Positions 38,424 through 45,991 of a stretch of DNA of 64,000 nt are shown here, in pieces. Within the stretch, counting starts at the first letter, position 1. Each line of letters starts with the position of its first letter. The DNA is taken from contig JAOAIT010000064.1 of the NCBI GenBank assembly GCA_026414565.1, positions 1-64,000 of the forward strand. Direction: 5' to 3'. The stretch is from Verrucomicrobiia bacterium. Its GTDB lineage: Bacteria > Verrucomicrobiota > Verrucomicrobiia > Limisphaerales > Fontisphaeraceae. Made by a program: the position numbers and the translations under genes. The notes beneath the pieces are model-generated. The model ran no database searches, had not been told where the DNA came from, and worked only from the letters and a program-made list of their open reading frames with translations.

Positions 38424-38813
38424 ATGCGAGAACCGGACGCAGACCTGCGGGTGGTGCTGCTGGAGGATTCGGCGCCCATAAGGCGCCGCCTGAAGGATTT
38501 GCTGTCCGAGCACTCCCGGGTGCGGGTGGTGGCCGATGTGTCATCGGTGCAGGAGGCCTTGCGGGCGGTGGAGGAGAACCAGCCGGATGTGGTCATTGTG
38601 GACATTGATCTGCCCGACGGCACGGGGATGGACCTGTTGCGGCATGTGCGTCATCACCGGCTGCGGGTCACCACCATTGTGCTGACCAACTACGACACGC
38701 CGGAATTCCGGTTGTGCTGCAAGGCGCTGGGGGCCAGTTATTATCTGATCAAATCCGAGGAGTTTGACCGGGTGCCGCAGGTGCTCAGCGCGTTGCCAAT
38801 GGCCTCGTTATAA
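38424..38813 (+). CDS. Stand-alone response regulator receiver domain
   Basis: 129 residues forming just one CheY-like receiver. The acidic pocket is in VVLLEDS (E/D pair), the phosphorylation aspartate in VDIDLPDGTG, the switch residue in VLTNYDTPE and the conserved Lys in YLIKSEEFD. No output domain follows, so it signals by protein contact, like CheY or Spo0F, or acts as a phosphate sink. No histidine kinase is in the window. The upstream small gene ends 3 bases before it, suggesting co-translation. The convergent neighbour (38834) begins after 20 bases. Confidence 0.93.
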   Translation: MREPDADLRVVLLEDSAPIRRRLKDLLSEHSRVRVVADVSSVQEALRAVEENQPDVVIVDIDLPDGTGMDLLRHVRHHRLRVTTIVLTNYDTPEFRLCCKALGASYYLIKSEEFDRVPQVLSALPMASL

Positions 38814-38833
38814 GGGGGCCATCCGCCGGCGGA

Positions 38834-39118
38834 TTACTTTTTGCCCTGCTGGCGTACTTTTTCCTTCTTTTCCTCCAGCTCGGCCAGGAGGGCCTTGCGT
38901 TCGCCGGCCAGTTGTTTTTCCAGGGCGTCCATGGCTTCCCAGTCTCCACGTTCGCGGGCCTGGGCAAGCTTGCCCTGAATGAAAATCTCGCGATCGGCAA
39001 TTTTGGCTTTGTATTCGGCGTCCAGCTCCGCGAGGCGGGCTTTTTGCTCGGGGGTGAGAGGGGTCAGGGGAGCGGTTTTATTGAGCCGCTCCATGGCCAG
39101 TTCGTAGGCGGTTTTCAT
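38834..39118 (-). CDS. Small helical protein of unknown function
   Basis: 94 residues, nearly all predicted helix with high Glu, Lys, Ala and Leu (LTPEQKARLAELDAEYKAK, DALEKQLAGERKALLAELE), so a coiled coil is likely. No signal peptide, membrane helix or motif. Its start overlaps the TPR gene stop by 4 bases (39115-39118), making it the third gene of the rhomboid-TPR operon. The Leu/Glu heptads suggest dimerisation. No function can be given. Confidence 0.75.
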   Translation of the reverse strand: MKTAYELAMERLNKTAPLTPLTPEQKARLAELDAEYKAKIADREIFIQGKLAQARERGDWEAMDALEKQLAGERKALLAELEEKKEKVRQQGKK

Positions 39119-39564
39119 GATTTTTTCTTCCAGGGCATGTCCGGGACTTTGACGTTCATTTTAACGGGGGGCGGGGGAGGCGCCTGGGCCATTTTAAGTT
39201 CGGGGTCATCCGCGGGAGCGGCACCGGGTGCGGGAGGCGGGGCCATGTTGCCCCGCCAGGAGGCGATCCGGGCCTGCAGCCCATGGTGCTCCGCTTTCTG
39301 TTTGTCACCGGCACGCATGTAAAAAAGGCTCAAATTGGTGTGCACCAGTTGCTCCTGGGGGCGCATTTGCTCGGCTTTGTGGCCTTCTTCGATGGCCTTG
39401 GCATAATCGCCTTTGCGGCAGTAGGCCATGCCCAGGGAGAGCTGGGCGTCAAAATGGTTGGGGTCTTCCGCCAGGATGGCTTTCAGCTTGGCGATGCACG
39501 AGTCAAAGTCGCCCATGCTGAAATCAAACATGGCGTCGTCGTATTGTTCCTGCAGGTTGGCCAT
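39115..39564 (-). CDS. Small TPR-repeat protein
   Basis: 149 residues with about three tetratricopeptide repeats in residues 5-105 (YDDAMFDFSMGDFDSCIAKL, AQLSLGMAYCRKGDYAKAIEEG, HTNLSLFYMRAGDKQKAEHHG), matching the small-large-small pattern. A Pro/Ala-rich tail (APPPAPGAAPAD and PPPPPVKMNVKVP) ends the protein. TPR proteins mediate protein contacts; the partner is unknown. It starts 12 bases after the rhomboid gene, and its stop overlaps the next start, so the three genes form a unit. Confidence 0.85.
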   Translation of the reverse strand: MANLQEQYDDAMFDFSMGDFDSCIAKLKAILAEDPNHFDAQLSLGMAYCRKGDYAKAIEEGHKAEQMRPQEQLVHTNLSLFYMRAGDKQKAEHHGLQARIASWRGNMAPPPAPGAAPADDPELKMAQAPPPPPVKMNVKVPDMPWKKKS

Positions 39565-39576
39565 GGGATGAGTGGA

Positions 39577-40461
39577 CTAGCGCGCCATTTTTTTGCGGGC
39601 GTCCTCCAGAATGCGGCGCTCCTCGGCGGTGAGGCTGTGGATCCCCTGGGCCGAGATTTTGTCGAGAATGGGATCAATCTCCTCGCTGCGGGGGAAATCT
39701 GAAGCGGCGCGGCCCGGGGTGGCCGGGCTTGGGTGCCTGCGCCGGGGCAGCCAGTCCCGTGGGTTGGGGAGGCGATTCCACAGGCCGCCATACTCCTGGT
39801 GGAAGCCGATTTTGACCAGCCCCATGCCGGTCAACAGGCCGCCGAGGTGGGCGGCATGGGCGACTCCCGGGTCTGTGGGGACGACGGTAAAGAAGAGCGC
39901 AATGGCCAGAGAGCCATAAAGGAGATAGGAGGCCTGGAGGGGAATGAGAAAGAACAACAAGATGGTGGCTCGTGGCTCCAGGAGGCAGAACACCGCCAGC
40001 AGGGCGCATACTCCGGCCGAGGAGCCATAGACCTCGCCGGCCGGCTGCAGGAGGCGGTCGTAATGGCTGCCGGCAAACCAGTCGGGCCAGAAAAACCCCA
40101 GCACGGTCTGGAGGATGCCGCCCATGATGCCGCCGGCAAAAAAGATGGCCAGAAATTTCTTCCAGCCCAGGTAGGATTCCACCACCCGGCCAAAGAAGTA
40201 AATGCCGAGCAGATTGAACAGCAGGTGGAACAGACCGACATGAAGGAACATATAGGTGACCGGCTGCCACAAGTACCCTTGCCGGATGCCATCGGGGCTG
40301 AGCGCCAGATAAAAGTAATAGTCGGGCTTGCGAATGTAGGCTGCGTTGATGTGCTGAAGGGCAAAGCAGACCACCATGGCCAGCATGAGCAGGGTGCTGG
40401 CGCGCCAGATCCGGAAGCCCGCACCTTCCGGTTCACGCATATAGGCTCGATCACTCAGCAT
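39577..40461 (-). CDS. Rhomboid intramembrane serine protease
   Basis: 294 residues with six or more membrane helices in the first 225. The catalytic Ser is in the loop-helix GSSAGVCALLAVF and the His in VAHAAHLGGLLTG, the two residues that form the rhomboid dyad; the WQPVTYMFLHVGLFHLLFN segment holds the usual HxxxN motif of helix 2. Rhomboids cleave membrane proteins inside the bilayer. The C-terminal 70 residues are soluble and Pro/Arg-rich, with a helical end (DPILDKISAQGIHSLTAEERRIL). It is the first gene of a set with a TPR protein and a small coiled coil; the substrate is unknown. Confidence 0.94.
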   Translation of the reverse strand: MLSDRAYMREPEGAGFRIWRASTLLMLAMVVCFALQHINAAYIRKPDYYFYLALSPDGIRQGYLWQPVTYMFLHVGLFHLLFNLLGIYFFGRVVESYLGWKKFLAIFFAGGIMGGILQTVLGFFWPDWFAGSHYDRLLQPAGEVYGSSAGVCALLAVFCLLEPRATILLFFLIPLQASYLLYGSLAIALFFTVVPTDPGVAHAAHLGGLLTGMGLVKIGFHQEYGGLWNRLPNPRDWLPRRRHPSPATPGRAASDFPRSEEIDPILDKISAQGIHSLTAEERRILEDARKKMAR

Positions 40462-40517
40462 GATATCTTGAAGTTACGCAAAAAAGGGCGAAATTCAACG
40501 CGCATTTTTGCCCTCCC

Positions 40518-41495
40518 CTAGAATGTTACACCCAGGGTGGTGCGCAGTTGAAGGTCGTTGCGAGAAACCCCTGCGGCAGGTGTGCGATCGTAAATGTCCA
40601 GCACGCTGAGGTTGAGGCTGAGGCGCTTGTAGAAAAAGTAGCGCAGGCTCAATTCGGCCCGGACGCGGAAGTCATCCAAGGGGGAAAAACGCGGGTAAAA
40701 GTCCACCGACTCCTCCAGGCGCAACTGCTCGGCGATCTGCCATTGCAGGGTTTGGGCGAGGCGGACGGAGAAGTTGTCGCGGCGGCTGCCGTCGTTGCGG
40801 CGCTCGTTTTCATAGGAGCCGCCTGCTTCCAGATCCAGGACCAGGTTGGTTTGCATGAGCAGGTGATAGCCCAGACCGGGGCCGACCTGGTAACGCAGAT
40901 CGATTTTGCGCACTTCGTCAAAGAGCGCATCCAGGTAGTTATAAACGAAGATGCGTTTGCTGAGGTCAAAGTCCGTTTTGAGGCTGCCCTCGACGCGGTT
41001 GGCATTCAGCGTGCCGTCCGTTTTGCCATAGGCGTAGTGCAGGTCAGCCAGCGAGCGGAAGCGGCCCTGGACATAACCCAGTTTGAGCCGGCTGTGATAA
41101 AGGGCGCTGTCGCGCTCGCCGCGGCGCAAATCTACGCCCACTTGCAAATCGCCACGCCAGGGGGAGGGCTTTTTAGGTTGAACGCTGCTCTGGTTGGTGG
41201 CAGGGAGGGCGGCGGTGACCGGCAAAGTGCCGGCCGGGGCGGCTTCGTTGGCCGGGGTTTGGCGTTGCACGATGGCGGCAACCTCCACGGCGATGGCCGG
41301 ATTCCAGGCGTTGCTCAGCACCAGGCGCTGTGGGGTTTCCTCCACCACCACACCGCTCAGGCGGTCGCCATTTTTTAACTGCAATATCAGGGCCTCCCTG
41401 GTTGCCGCGCGCAGCCAGCGGCTGTCGGGACAGAAAAGGAGGAGAAGCCAGGTGAAAATCGCGAAGCGCCTAATTATTCGGAGAGGCAACATCAT
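40518..41495 (-). CDS. Outer-membrane barrel protein (DUF481) with N-terminal LSM-like domain
   Basis: 325 residues from the first of two adjacent ATGs (41495; the second is 41492). A signal peptide ends near SRWLRA (about 28). A small domain (ALILQLKNGDRLSGVVVEE) of the LSM-like secreted type follows, and then a DUF481 beta-barrel region of alternating strands (SRLKLGYVQGRFRSLADLHYAYG, FRVRAELSLRYFFYKRLSLNLS), ending in an aromatic C-terminal Phe (LGVTF), the outer-membrane insertion signal. The start lies 26 bases inside the upstream gene. Function of DUF481 proteins is not known; a surface adhesin or transporter is possible. Confidence 0.86.
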   Translation of the reverse strand: MMLPLRIIRRFAIFTWLLLLFCPDSRWLRAATREALILQLKNGDRLSGVVVEETPQRLVLSNAWNPAIAVEVAAIVQRQTPANEAAPAGTLPVTAALPATNQSSVQPKKPSPWRGDLQVGVDLRRGERDSALYHSRLKLGYVQGRFRSLADLHYAYGKTDGTLNANRVEGSLKTDFDLSKRIFVYNYLDALFDEVRKIDLRYQVGPGLGYHLLMQTNLVLDLEAGGSYENERRNDGSRRDNFSVRLAQTLQWQIAEQLRLEESVDFYPRFSPLDDFRVRAELSLRYFFYKRLSLNLSVLDIYDRTPAAGVSRNDLQLRTTLGVTF

Positions 41496-42357
41496 TGGTG
41501 TTGGGCGTTGAAGACTGGGGGTCGGGCGGGGGCAGGTCGGAGGGGGAGGGGCGGCGCTGGCCGCCACTCACGAAGACCTTGCCATCGGCATCGGCGCGCA
41601 ACCGCGGGCGGCTGGTGGTGACTTCGTAAGTTTCCCGCAGGCCCAGCCGGCCGGAGGGATTGATGACCACATAATTGAAGGTGCGCGCGCCGTTTTGATG
41701 CAGCACATGGAGGTTGCTGAAGCGGTCAATCTGGCGCTCGGGCCGGCCGAAGGAAACCAGGTTGCCAACCGGGAAGGTGGCATAGATTTTGTCAGTGGCC
41801 GGATCGCTGATGCGCACGTAAAGGCGCAACTGTTTGACGGTGTTGGCCTGCAAGAGGGTGTATTTGCGGACTTCGGGGGCGCGATTGGTGGCGGGCGCGA
41901 GGGGATCTGCAGGCATCCCAAACTCCTGCTCCCAAAGCACGGTGCCGCGGATGATGGTAAAGCTGGCCGTCCCGCTGGCGATGGGGTCGGCCCATCCCGG
42001 CACCTTCAGAGTGGCGGCTACCAGGTAATTGCCCAGTTTGTCCAGACGGAAGGCCGGCTCCAAGTCCACGCGCACGCGGCCCAACTGGGCGGATTCCAGG
42101 CGAAAAGGGCCGGGCAGGCTCAGTTTGCCGGGCTGGGGGACGGGGGTGCCGTTGCGCATTTCGACGGCAAACGTCAGCCAGTCGGGTTCCTTGCCCAAGT
42201 CGAGGGCCTGACCGGATTGATTGCTGATTTCCACGAGCATGACCACCGGCTCGCCCAGCAGGTATTGCTCCTGGGCACAACGCAGCTCCACGGTCACTTG
42301 CGCGGAAAGTGTCAGGTTCAACCATCCGAGGAGGAATATCCACCGTATGATACGCAC
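41470..42357 (-). CDS. Secreted protein of unknown function
   Basis: 295 residues from a GTG at 42357, chosen because it starts a signal peptide (VRIIRWIFLLGWLNLTLSAQ); a TTG 36 bases upstream also opens the frame. The mature protein is mostly beta (VTVELRCAQEQYLLGEPVVMLVEI, RVRVDLEPAFRLDKLGNYLVAATL), like a set of immunoglobulin-like sandwich domains, and ends in a Pro/Asn-rich tail. No family is recognised and no catalytic residues stand out. It overlaps the DUF481 gene by 26 bases, so the two products probably work together at the cell envelope. Divergent from the FHA gene, with 93 bases between. Confidence 0.75.
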   Translation of the reverse strand: MRIIRWIFLLGWLNLTLSAQVTVELRCAQEQYLLGEPVVMLVEISNQSGQALDLGKEPDWLTFAVEMRNGTPVPQPGKLSLPGPFRLESAQLGRVRVDLEPAFRLDKLGNYLVAATLKVPGWADPIASGTASFTIIRGTVLWEQEFGMPADPLAPATNRAPEVRKYTLLQANTVKQLRLYVRISDPATDKIYATFPVGNLVSFGRPERQIDRFSNLHVLHQNGARTFNYVVINPSGRLGLRETYEVTTSRPRLRADADGKVFVSGGQRRPSPSDLPPPDPQSSTPNTNDVASPNN

Positions 42358-42430
42358 GCCGGTATTGTACCCCCGCCGGAGGAGGGGTGCCAAGTGGCAA
42401 AAGAACTTTTTACTTGCCGGCGAGATTCGT

Positions 42431-42436
42431 TATACT
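42431..42436 (+). promoter_or_regulatory. Possible -10 box of the FHA gene
   Basis: TATACT lies 14 bases before the ATG at 42451, a good match to TATAAT. No acceptable -35 box is found at 16-18 bases upstream (TTGCCG at 42414-42419 is only 11 bases away). A short leader would result. Low confidence. Confidence 0.25.
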
Positions 42437-42450
42437 CGCGCGCAGGCAGC

Positions 42451-43497
42451 ATGAAGACTTCACGCCATCCGGCCGGCAGCAAGGTTGAAAGCGCAGGCCG
42501 GGGTGCCGCCCGGGCGGGCGGCGGTGGACGCCTGGCTTTGCTGTGGCTGGCCGGCCCGCGCACCGGGGAGGAGCACCTCCTGCCCGAAGATCGCCCCACC
42601 CTTTGCGGGCGCAGCCGGGATGCCGACATTCGCATTGAGGATGACCTGGTTTCGCGGCGGCACACCAAAATCACCTGCACCGGCGGGCAATACGTGGTGG
42701 AGGATTTGGGTTCCAAAAACGGGACCTTTTTGAACGGCGAAAAAATTGGCGGCCCCACGATTTTGAAGGCTGGCGACTACCTGCGCATTGGGGAGGCCAC
42801 GTTCCATGTGGTGGCGCCCTGCGTGGTGGGGGAGCAGGCGCGCTCCTGGTGGGAGCACACGCAGCGGACGATGCTCACGCAGGCGCATCCGGAGCCGCTC
42901 AAGGCGGGCGCGGCTCCCATGATCAGTGGTTCCCTGAGCGAGGTTCCCTTGATGGACTTGCTGCAGTTGCTCTCCAACAGCATGAAAACAGGGTGTGTCA
43001 CCCTGCGGCAGGAGGCGCAGCGGGCCGACCTCTGGATGCGGCAGGGGCATATTTATTATGCCAGTTTGAATCAGCAGCCCTCGCCGCGTCCGGAAAAAAC
43101 GCTGATGCGCATCCTGCGCTGGTCCGCGGGGACCTTCACCTTTACGCCGGGAGTGGAGGCACCAGTGCCGGCGGAAATTGTTGAGCCAACGGCCTCGGTC
43201 TTGTTGGAGGGGGCACGCCAGGCGGATGAAATGCAGGCTTTTGATGGCGTGCTGCCTCCCTTAGATGCCCGCTTGAAGCTGGCCTTTCCACTGCCGCATC
43301 CCTTGCGCGACTGCACGCCGGAAGAATTGGATGTGTTGCAACTGGTGCTGGAGCACGGGGTCTTGGAAAAGGTGCTGGATGCCCATCCGGGGTCCGATTT
43401 GGATGCCGCGCAAGTGCTGGTGCCGATGCTGCAGAAAAAATTGCTCATGGTGGACGCGGGGGGTGCGCAGGACAACCGGGCAGCGGAAGGGAAGTGA
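42451..43497 (+). CDS. FHA domain - DUF4388 signalling protein
   Basis: 348 residues. After a 25-residue basic tail comes an FHA domain (about 27-125) with the phospho-threonine-binding residues in LCGRSRDADI, SRRHTKI and GSKNGTFLNG. A DUF4388 region (about 155-250; GSLSEVPLMDLLQLLSNSMKTGCVTL, then LWMRQGHIYYASL) follows; this domain occurs with receiver and FHA domains in bacteria that use gliding or stalk-type signalling. The C-terminal third (EELDVLQLVLEHGVLEKVL) is helical. FHA domains read phosphothreonine made by Ser/Thr kinases; none is in this window. Monocistronic, with the ncRNA locus and its terminator directly downstream on the opposite strand. Confidence 0.88.
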   Translation: MKTSRHPAGSKVESAGRGAARAGGGGRLALLWLAGPRTGEEHLLPEDRPTLCGRSRDADIRIEDDLVSRRHTKITCTGGQYVVEDLGSKNGTFLNGEKIGGPTILKAGDYLRIGEATFHVVAPCVVGEQARSWWEHTQRTMLTQAHPEPLKAGAAPMISGSLSEVPLMDLLQLLSNSMKTGCVTLRQEAQRADLWMRQGHIYYASLNQQPSPRPEKTLMRILRWSAGTFTFTPGVEAPVPAEIVEPTASVLLEGARQADEMQAFDGVLPPLDARLKLAFPLPHPLRDCTPEELDVLQLVLEHGVLEKVLDAHPGSDLDAAQVLVPMLQKKLLMVDAGGAQDNRAAEGK

Positions 43498-43515
43498 AAC
43501 AAAGGAAGCAGAAAT

Positions 43516-43560
43516 AAAAAAACCGGGCGGCACAGTCAGGGGATGACCGTCGCCGCCCGG
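43516..43560 (-). terminator. Intrinsic terminator of the 43516-43725 RNA
   Basis: On the minus strand a perfect 9-bp GC-rich stem (CCGGGCGGC mirrored by GCCGCCCGG; loop of 20 bases, itself able to pair GTCA with TGAC) is followed by seven T residues. It would end minus-strand transcripts coming from 43600-43900. On the plus strand, where the FHA gene ends, there is no T tract. Confidence 0.85.
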
Positions 43561-43725
43561 GGAATTTCGAACCAATACACGCAGGTTTTAGGGGATACTC
43601 GACAGCGGTTGTATCAGGCCGCTGCCGAAATCTGTTCGGACAGTCAAAGAACTTTGTTCTTCAGTCAGTCCGCAAATCTGGTCGCTGCGTGCGATCCCAT
43701 TTCCCCGACGCTTATCGCATCGGAC
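43516..43725 (-). ncRNA. Candidate small structured RNA (about 210 nt), possibly 6S-like
   Basis: No protein-like frame fits this stretch. It lies between an AT-rich UP-like tract with a perfect TTGACA box (43755-43760) and an intrinsic terminator, all on the minus strand. The start near 43725 is estimated from the -35 position. Read 5'-3', it can form a 7-bp hairpin at the 5' end (43705-43723), an apical rod-like hairpin closed by CGGAC/GTCCG with a perfect 6-bp tip (AAGAAC/GTTCTT around 43647-43661), and a basal helix from GGGAT (43694-43698) to ATCCC (43592-43596) plus GCAGCG to CGCTGT. The layout, a basal stem, a large asymmetric bubble and an apical stem, with length near 200 nt, resembles 6S RNA. 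I do not recognise conserved 6S sequence, so the class is open. Confidence 0.55.
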
Positions 43726-43754
43726 GCCCGTAAGAAACCACAGGCGGGGTGAGG

Positions 43755-43826
43755 TGTCAAGCGGGAATTAAAAGTATTAATTTAACTAAGTTAATAAAAT
43801 AGGTATATTAGTTATTTTAATATATA
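43755..43826 (-). promoter_or_regulatory. Strong-looking promoter of the small RNA: UP-like AT tract and -35 box
   Basis: On the minus strand, a perfect TTGACA (43755-43760) is directly preceded by about 60 bases of nearly pure A/T (43766-43826), which resembles an UP element that binds RNA polymerase alpha subunits. At 17-base spacing the -10 hexamer would be TTTCTT (43732-43737), a poor match. Such UP-plus-TTGACA promoters are usual for stable RNAs. Confidence 0.55.
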
Positions 43827-43887
43827 GCTCTGACGGCTTGAAACCTGGTTTTGGCCGCCCGGCCCCTGGTCAGGGGCGGGCGATGGT

Positions 43888-44283
43888 TTAGGCTTGGTCG
43901 GGATACTGGGCGATGATTTCGATTTCGACTTGTGCGCCGCGGGGCAGGGCGGCCACCTGCACGGTGGAGCGTGCCGGCGGGGCATGAGCGAAGAACTCGG
44001 CGTACACCTCGTTCATGGCGGCGAAGTCAGCGAGGTTGGTCATGAAGACGGTGCTTTTGAGCACGTGCTGAAAATCCAGGCCCTGGTCGGCCAACAGCAG
44101 GCGAATGTTTTCCAGGACGCGACGGGTTTGTTCGCGAATGCCGCCGGAGACCAACTGGCCGGTGGCGGGGTCAAGGGGAATCTGGCCGGAGCAGAACAGC
44201 AGGTTGCCGGCGCGGACGGCATGACTGTAAGGCCCCACGGGGGTGGGGGCGCTGGCGGGGCGGATGATTTGTTTCTGGCTCAT
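43888..44283 (-). CDS. ridA: RidA-family enamine/imine deaminase
   Basis: 131 residues, the standard RidA length. Motifs: PVGPYSHAVRAGNLLFCSGQIPLDPATG near the N-terminus and ARSTVQVAALPRGAQVEIEIIA near the C-terminus, holding the Arg and Glu of the active site that hydrolyses reactive 2-aminoacrylate-type imines. RidA forms a trimer in the cytoplasm and protects pyridoxal-phosphate enzymes. It starts 6 bases after the IscX gene. After its stop a GC-rich hairpin (43857-43884) lacks a T tract. It appears to end the operon of PaaK, ACT, enolase-type enzyme and IscX. Confidence 0.95.
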   Translation of the reverse strand: MSQKQIIRPASAPTPVGPYSHAVRAGNLLFCSGQIPLDPATGQLVSGGIREQTRRVLENIRLLLADQGLDFQHVLKSTVFMTNLADFAAMNEVYAEFFAHAPPARSTVQVAALPRGAQVEIEIIAQYPDQA

Positions 44284-44289
44284 GCAAGG

Positions 44290-44490
44290 TTATTTGCGTT
44301 CCTCGTACCAGGCCATCTGAATGTTTTCGAGGATTTTCTCATTGGAGGCGTTGGGGTCATCACCGAAGTCCTCCAGTTCGATCACCATCTTGTGGAGTTT
44401 GGGGAAGCTGAGCTTGAGGGGGTCCTGGTCAGGGAATTTATCCATGAGCGCCCAGGCGATTTCTTCGTGGTCTTTCCAGGTCAGTTTCAT
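44290..44490 (-). CDS. iscX: IscX-type iron-sulfur assembly protein
   Basis: 66 residues matching the whole of IscX (E. coli YfhJ): KLTWKDHEEIAWALMDKFPD at the N-terminus, DPLKLSFPKLHKMV, then IELEDFGDDPNASNEKILENI and a final AWYEE. IscX is a small acidic protein that binds iron and the cysteine desulfurase IscS in iron-sulfur cluster assembly. No IscS, IscU, ferredoxin or other isc gene is nearby, which is unusual. It lies 47 bases after the enolase-superfamily gene and 6 before ridA. Confidence 0.92.
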   Translation of the reverse strand: MKLTWKDHEEIAWALMDKFPDQDPLKLSFPKLHKMVIELEDFGDDPNASNEKILENIQMAWYEERK

Positions 44491-44537
44491 AAAAACACCA
44501 TTGGCCGCTCAAGAAGTAGTGGCAAACGGGGCCGGTG

Positions 44538-45941
44538 TCAAATGCCACACTCGCAGGCGGGGGGTGGCAGGGGGCGCTGAATTTCCGCCAGGCGGTAGCC
44601 AAAGCCGGGGCCGCGCACGGAGGACCAGTCCACCCGTCCCTGGCGCCGCTGGTAGAGGCCGGGATGGACGGCGGCTTCCGGCAGGGAGGCCTCGGGATAG
44701 AACTGCATGGCGTTGGTTTCCACGCCGGCGATGGTGCCGACATGCGCGGCCAGCAGCACGTGGGGGATTTGGGCGAGCATGGGGTTGGTGAGGTCCTGGA
44801 CCATGAGCTGCATCCCGTGGGTTTTAGCCCAGCAGGCGCTGAGGATGGCTCCGGTTTGGGTCTTGCAAGTTTTGAGTGCCACGCCGGTCCAGCCCAACGA
44901 CTGCCCCAGACGGATGAGTTTCCAATCGTGGGCGCTCTCGTCGAGGAAGAGCGGCTTGCGGGCGGAGACGCTGTGCACCTCCCAGGGATGGGCTTCGAGG
45001 TCATAGGGGAAGGGCTGCTCGACGTACAGCAACAGATCAAACAGGGCAGGATGCACGGCCCGGAGGCGATCCAGGATTTCGTTGACGTAAGCGGGATCGG
45101 TAACGGTGCAGTTAAAATCGGCGGACAGGTGGAGCACGCCGTTTTCGCGGGCCAGTTGGCCCACGCGGAGCAGGCGTTGATAGTCCCAGTCGGCATCGTT
45201 GCCGCGCAGCTTGACTTTGAGACATTGCAAACCGTCCCGCTGAATCCAGTCGCCGAGGAGGATGGGATAGCCATCGCGGGGATCGTCTTCAGTCAATTCG
45301 GCGGGGTCCAGCTTGTCCAGGCCGCCCACCAGGTGCCACGCCAGCAAGGATTGGGGCGGTTGGGGCGTTAGAAAATCCGCCGGGTACTTGCCGCGAAAAA
45401 GAGTGGGGGACATGCCTTCCGCCGGCTCAAGGAAAGAGGCCAGGTCCCGGTTCATGTACCCGGCGGAGTAGAGTTGATAAACTGGTTGTTGGAGCAGATG
45501 CCCGAAGGCGTCATGGACGGCCAGATCAAAGGCCGAACAGGCAACCAGCGCGGCCAGCCACGGCATGGGTTCACTCTGGCCTTCGTTGTGCAGGCGGAGC
45601 AGACCGGGCAGCACGTGCAGTTGAAAATCGTGCCCCACCTCCAGGGGGTGTCCCCAGGCCTCGAAGTCGGCCCAGGCGGCGGCCAGGCGCACACAGAAGT
45701 TTTTCAGCAGGTGATGGCGCTCGGCGTAGGGCCGGGGGCTGGGCCAGACCCATTGGACACTGAGCGGGGTTTCCCCCCAGCCTGCAGCGCGGCGTCCGTA
45801 GCGGTCCATGACGTGGATTTTGACGCGCACGCAGGTCACGCTGGTGAGCGTTTCCGGGCCGAACTTGAGGGGCACACGCGTGTGCACCGGCAGCCAGTAC
45901 ACCGCGGCGCCCACCACGCGAATATCGGTTGCCTTGGCCAT
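44538..45941 (-). CDS. Enolase-superfamily (mandelate racemase/muconate lactonizing) enzyme
   Basis: 467 residues, longer than the usual 350-400. An N-terminal capping domain includes VPLKFGPETLTSV and AFDLAVHDAFGHLL. In the barrel, LKVKLRG gives a KxK base, and metal ligands sit in LSADFN, YVEQPF and FLDES; ALKTCKT may provide the second base on the opposite side. These are the sites that bind Mg2+ and abstract a proton next to a carboxylate. Which acid sugar or amino acid derivative is used cannot be read. It is cytoplasmic and stands 50 bases after the ACT gene in the same operon. Confidence 0.88.
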   Translation of the reverse strand: MAKATDIRVVGAAVYWLPVHTRVPLKFGPETLTSVTCVRVKIHVMDRYGRRAAGWGETPLSVQWVWPSPRPYAERHHLLKNFCVRLAAAWADFEAWGHPLEVGHDFQLHVLPGLLRLHNEGQSEPMPWLAALVACSAFDLAVHDAFGHLLQQPVYQLYSAGYMNRDLASFLEPAEGMSPTLFRGKYPADFLTPQPPQSLLAWHLVGGLDKLDPAELTEDDPRDGYPILLGDWIQRDGLQCLKVKLRGNDADWDYQRLLRVGQLARENGVLHLSADFNCTVTDPAYVNEILDRLRAVHPALFDLLLYVEQPFPYDLEAHPWEVHSVSARKPLFLDESAHDWKLIRLGQSLGWTGVALKTCKTQTGAILSACWAKTHGMQLMVQDLTNPMLAQIPHVLLAAHVGTIAGVETNAMQFYPEASLPEAAVHPGLYQRRQGRVDWSSVRGPGFGYRLAEIQRPLPPPACECGI

Positions 45942-45991
45942 GCGGAATTTTGCGAAGGCAGGCGCCCGCCGCCTGCCGGGGCGCTGCCGGT

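Noticed and set aside
42414-42436. Sigma-70 promoter of the FHA gene
   Set aside because: The -10 TATACT is good but the only -35-like TTGCCG is 11 bases away, too short; kept only as a weak -10 entry.
43561-43580. T-loop-like GGTTCGAAATTCC suggesting tRNA or tmRNA
   Set aside because: The flanking bases cannot form the 5-bp T-stem, there is no acceptor stem or CCA partner, and the transcript is too short for tmRNA.
43857-43884. Terminator after ridA
   Set aside because: A strong GC hairpin is present, but the minus strand continues with CCAAAACC, so no T tract.
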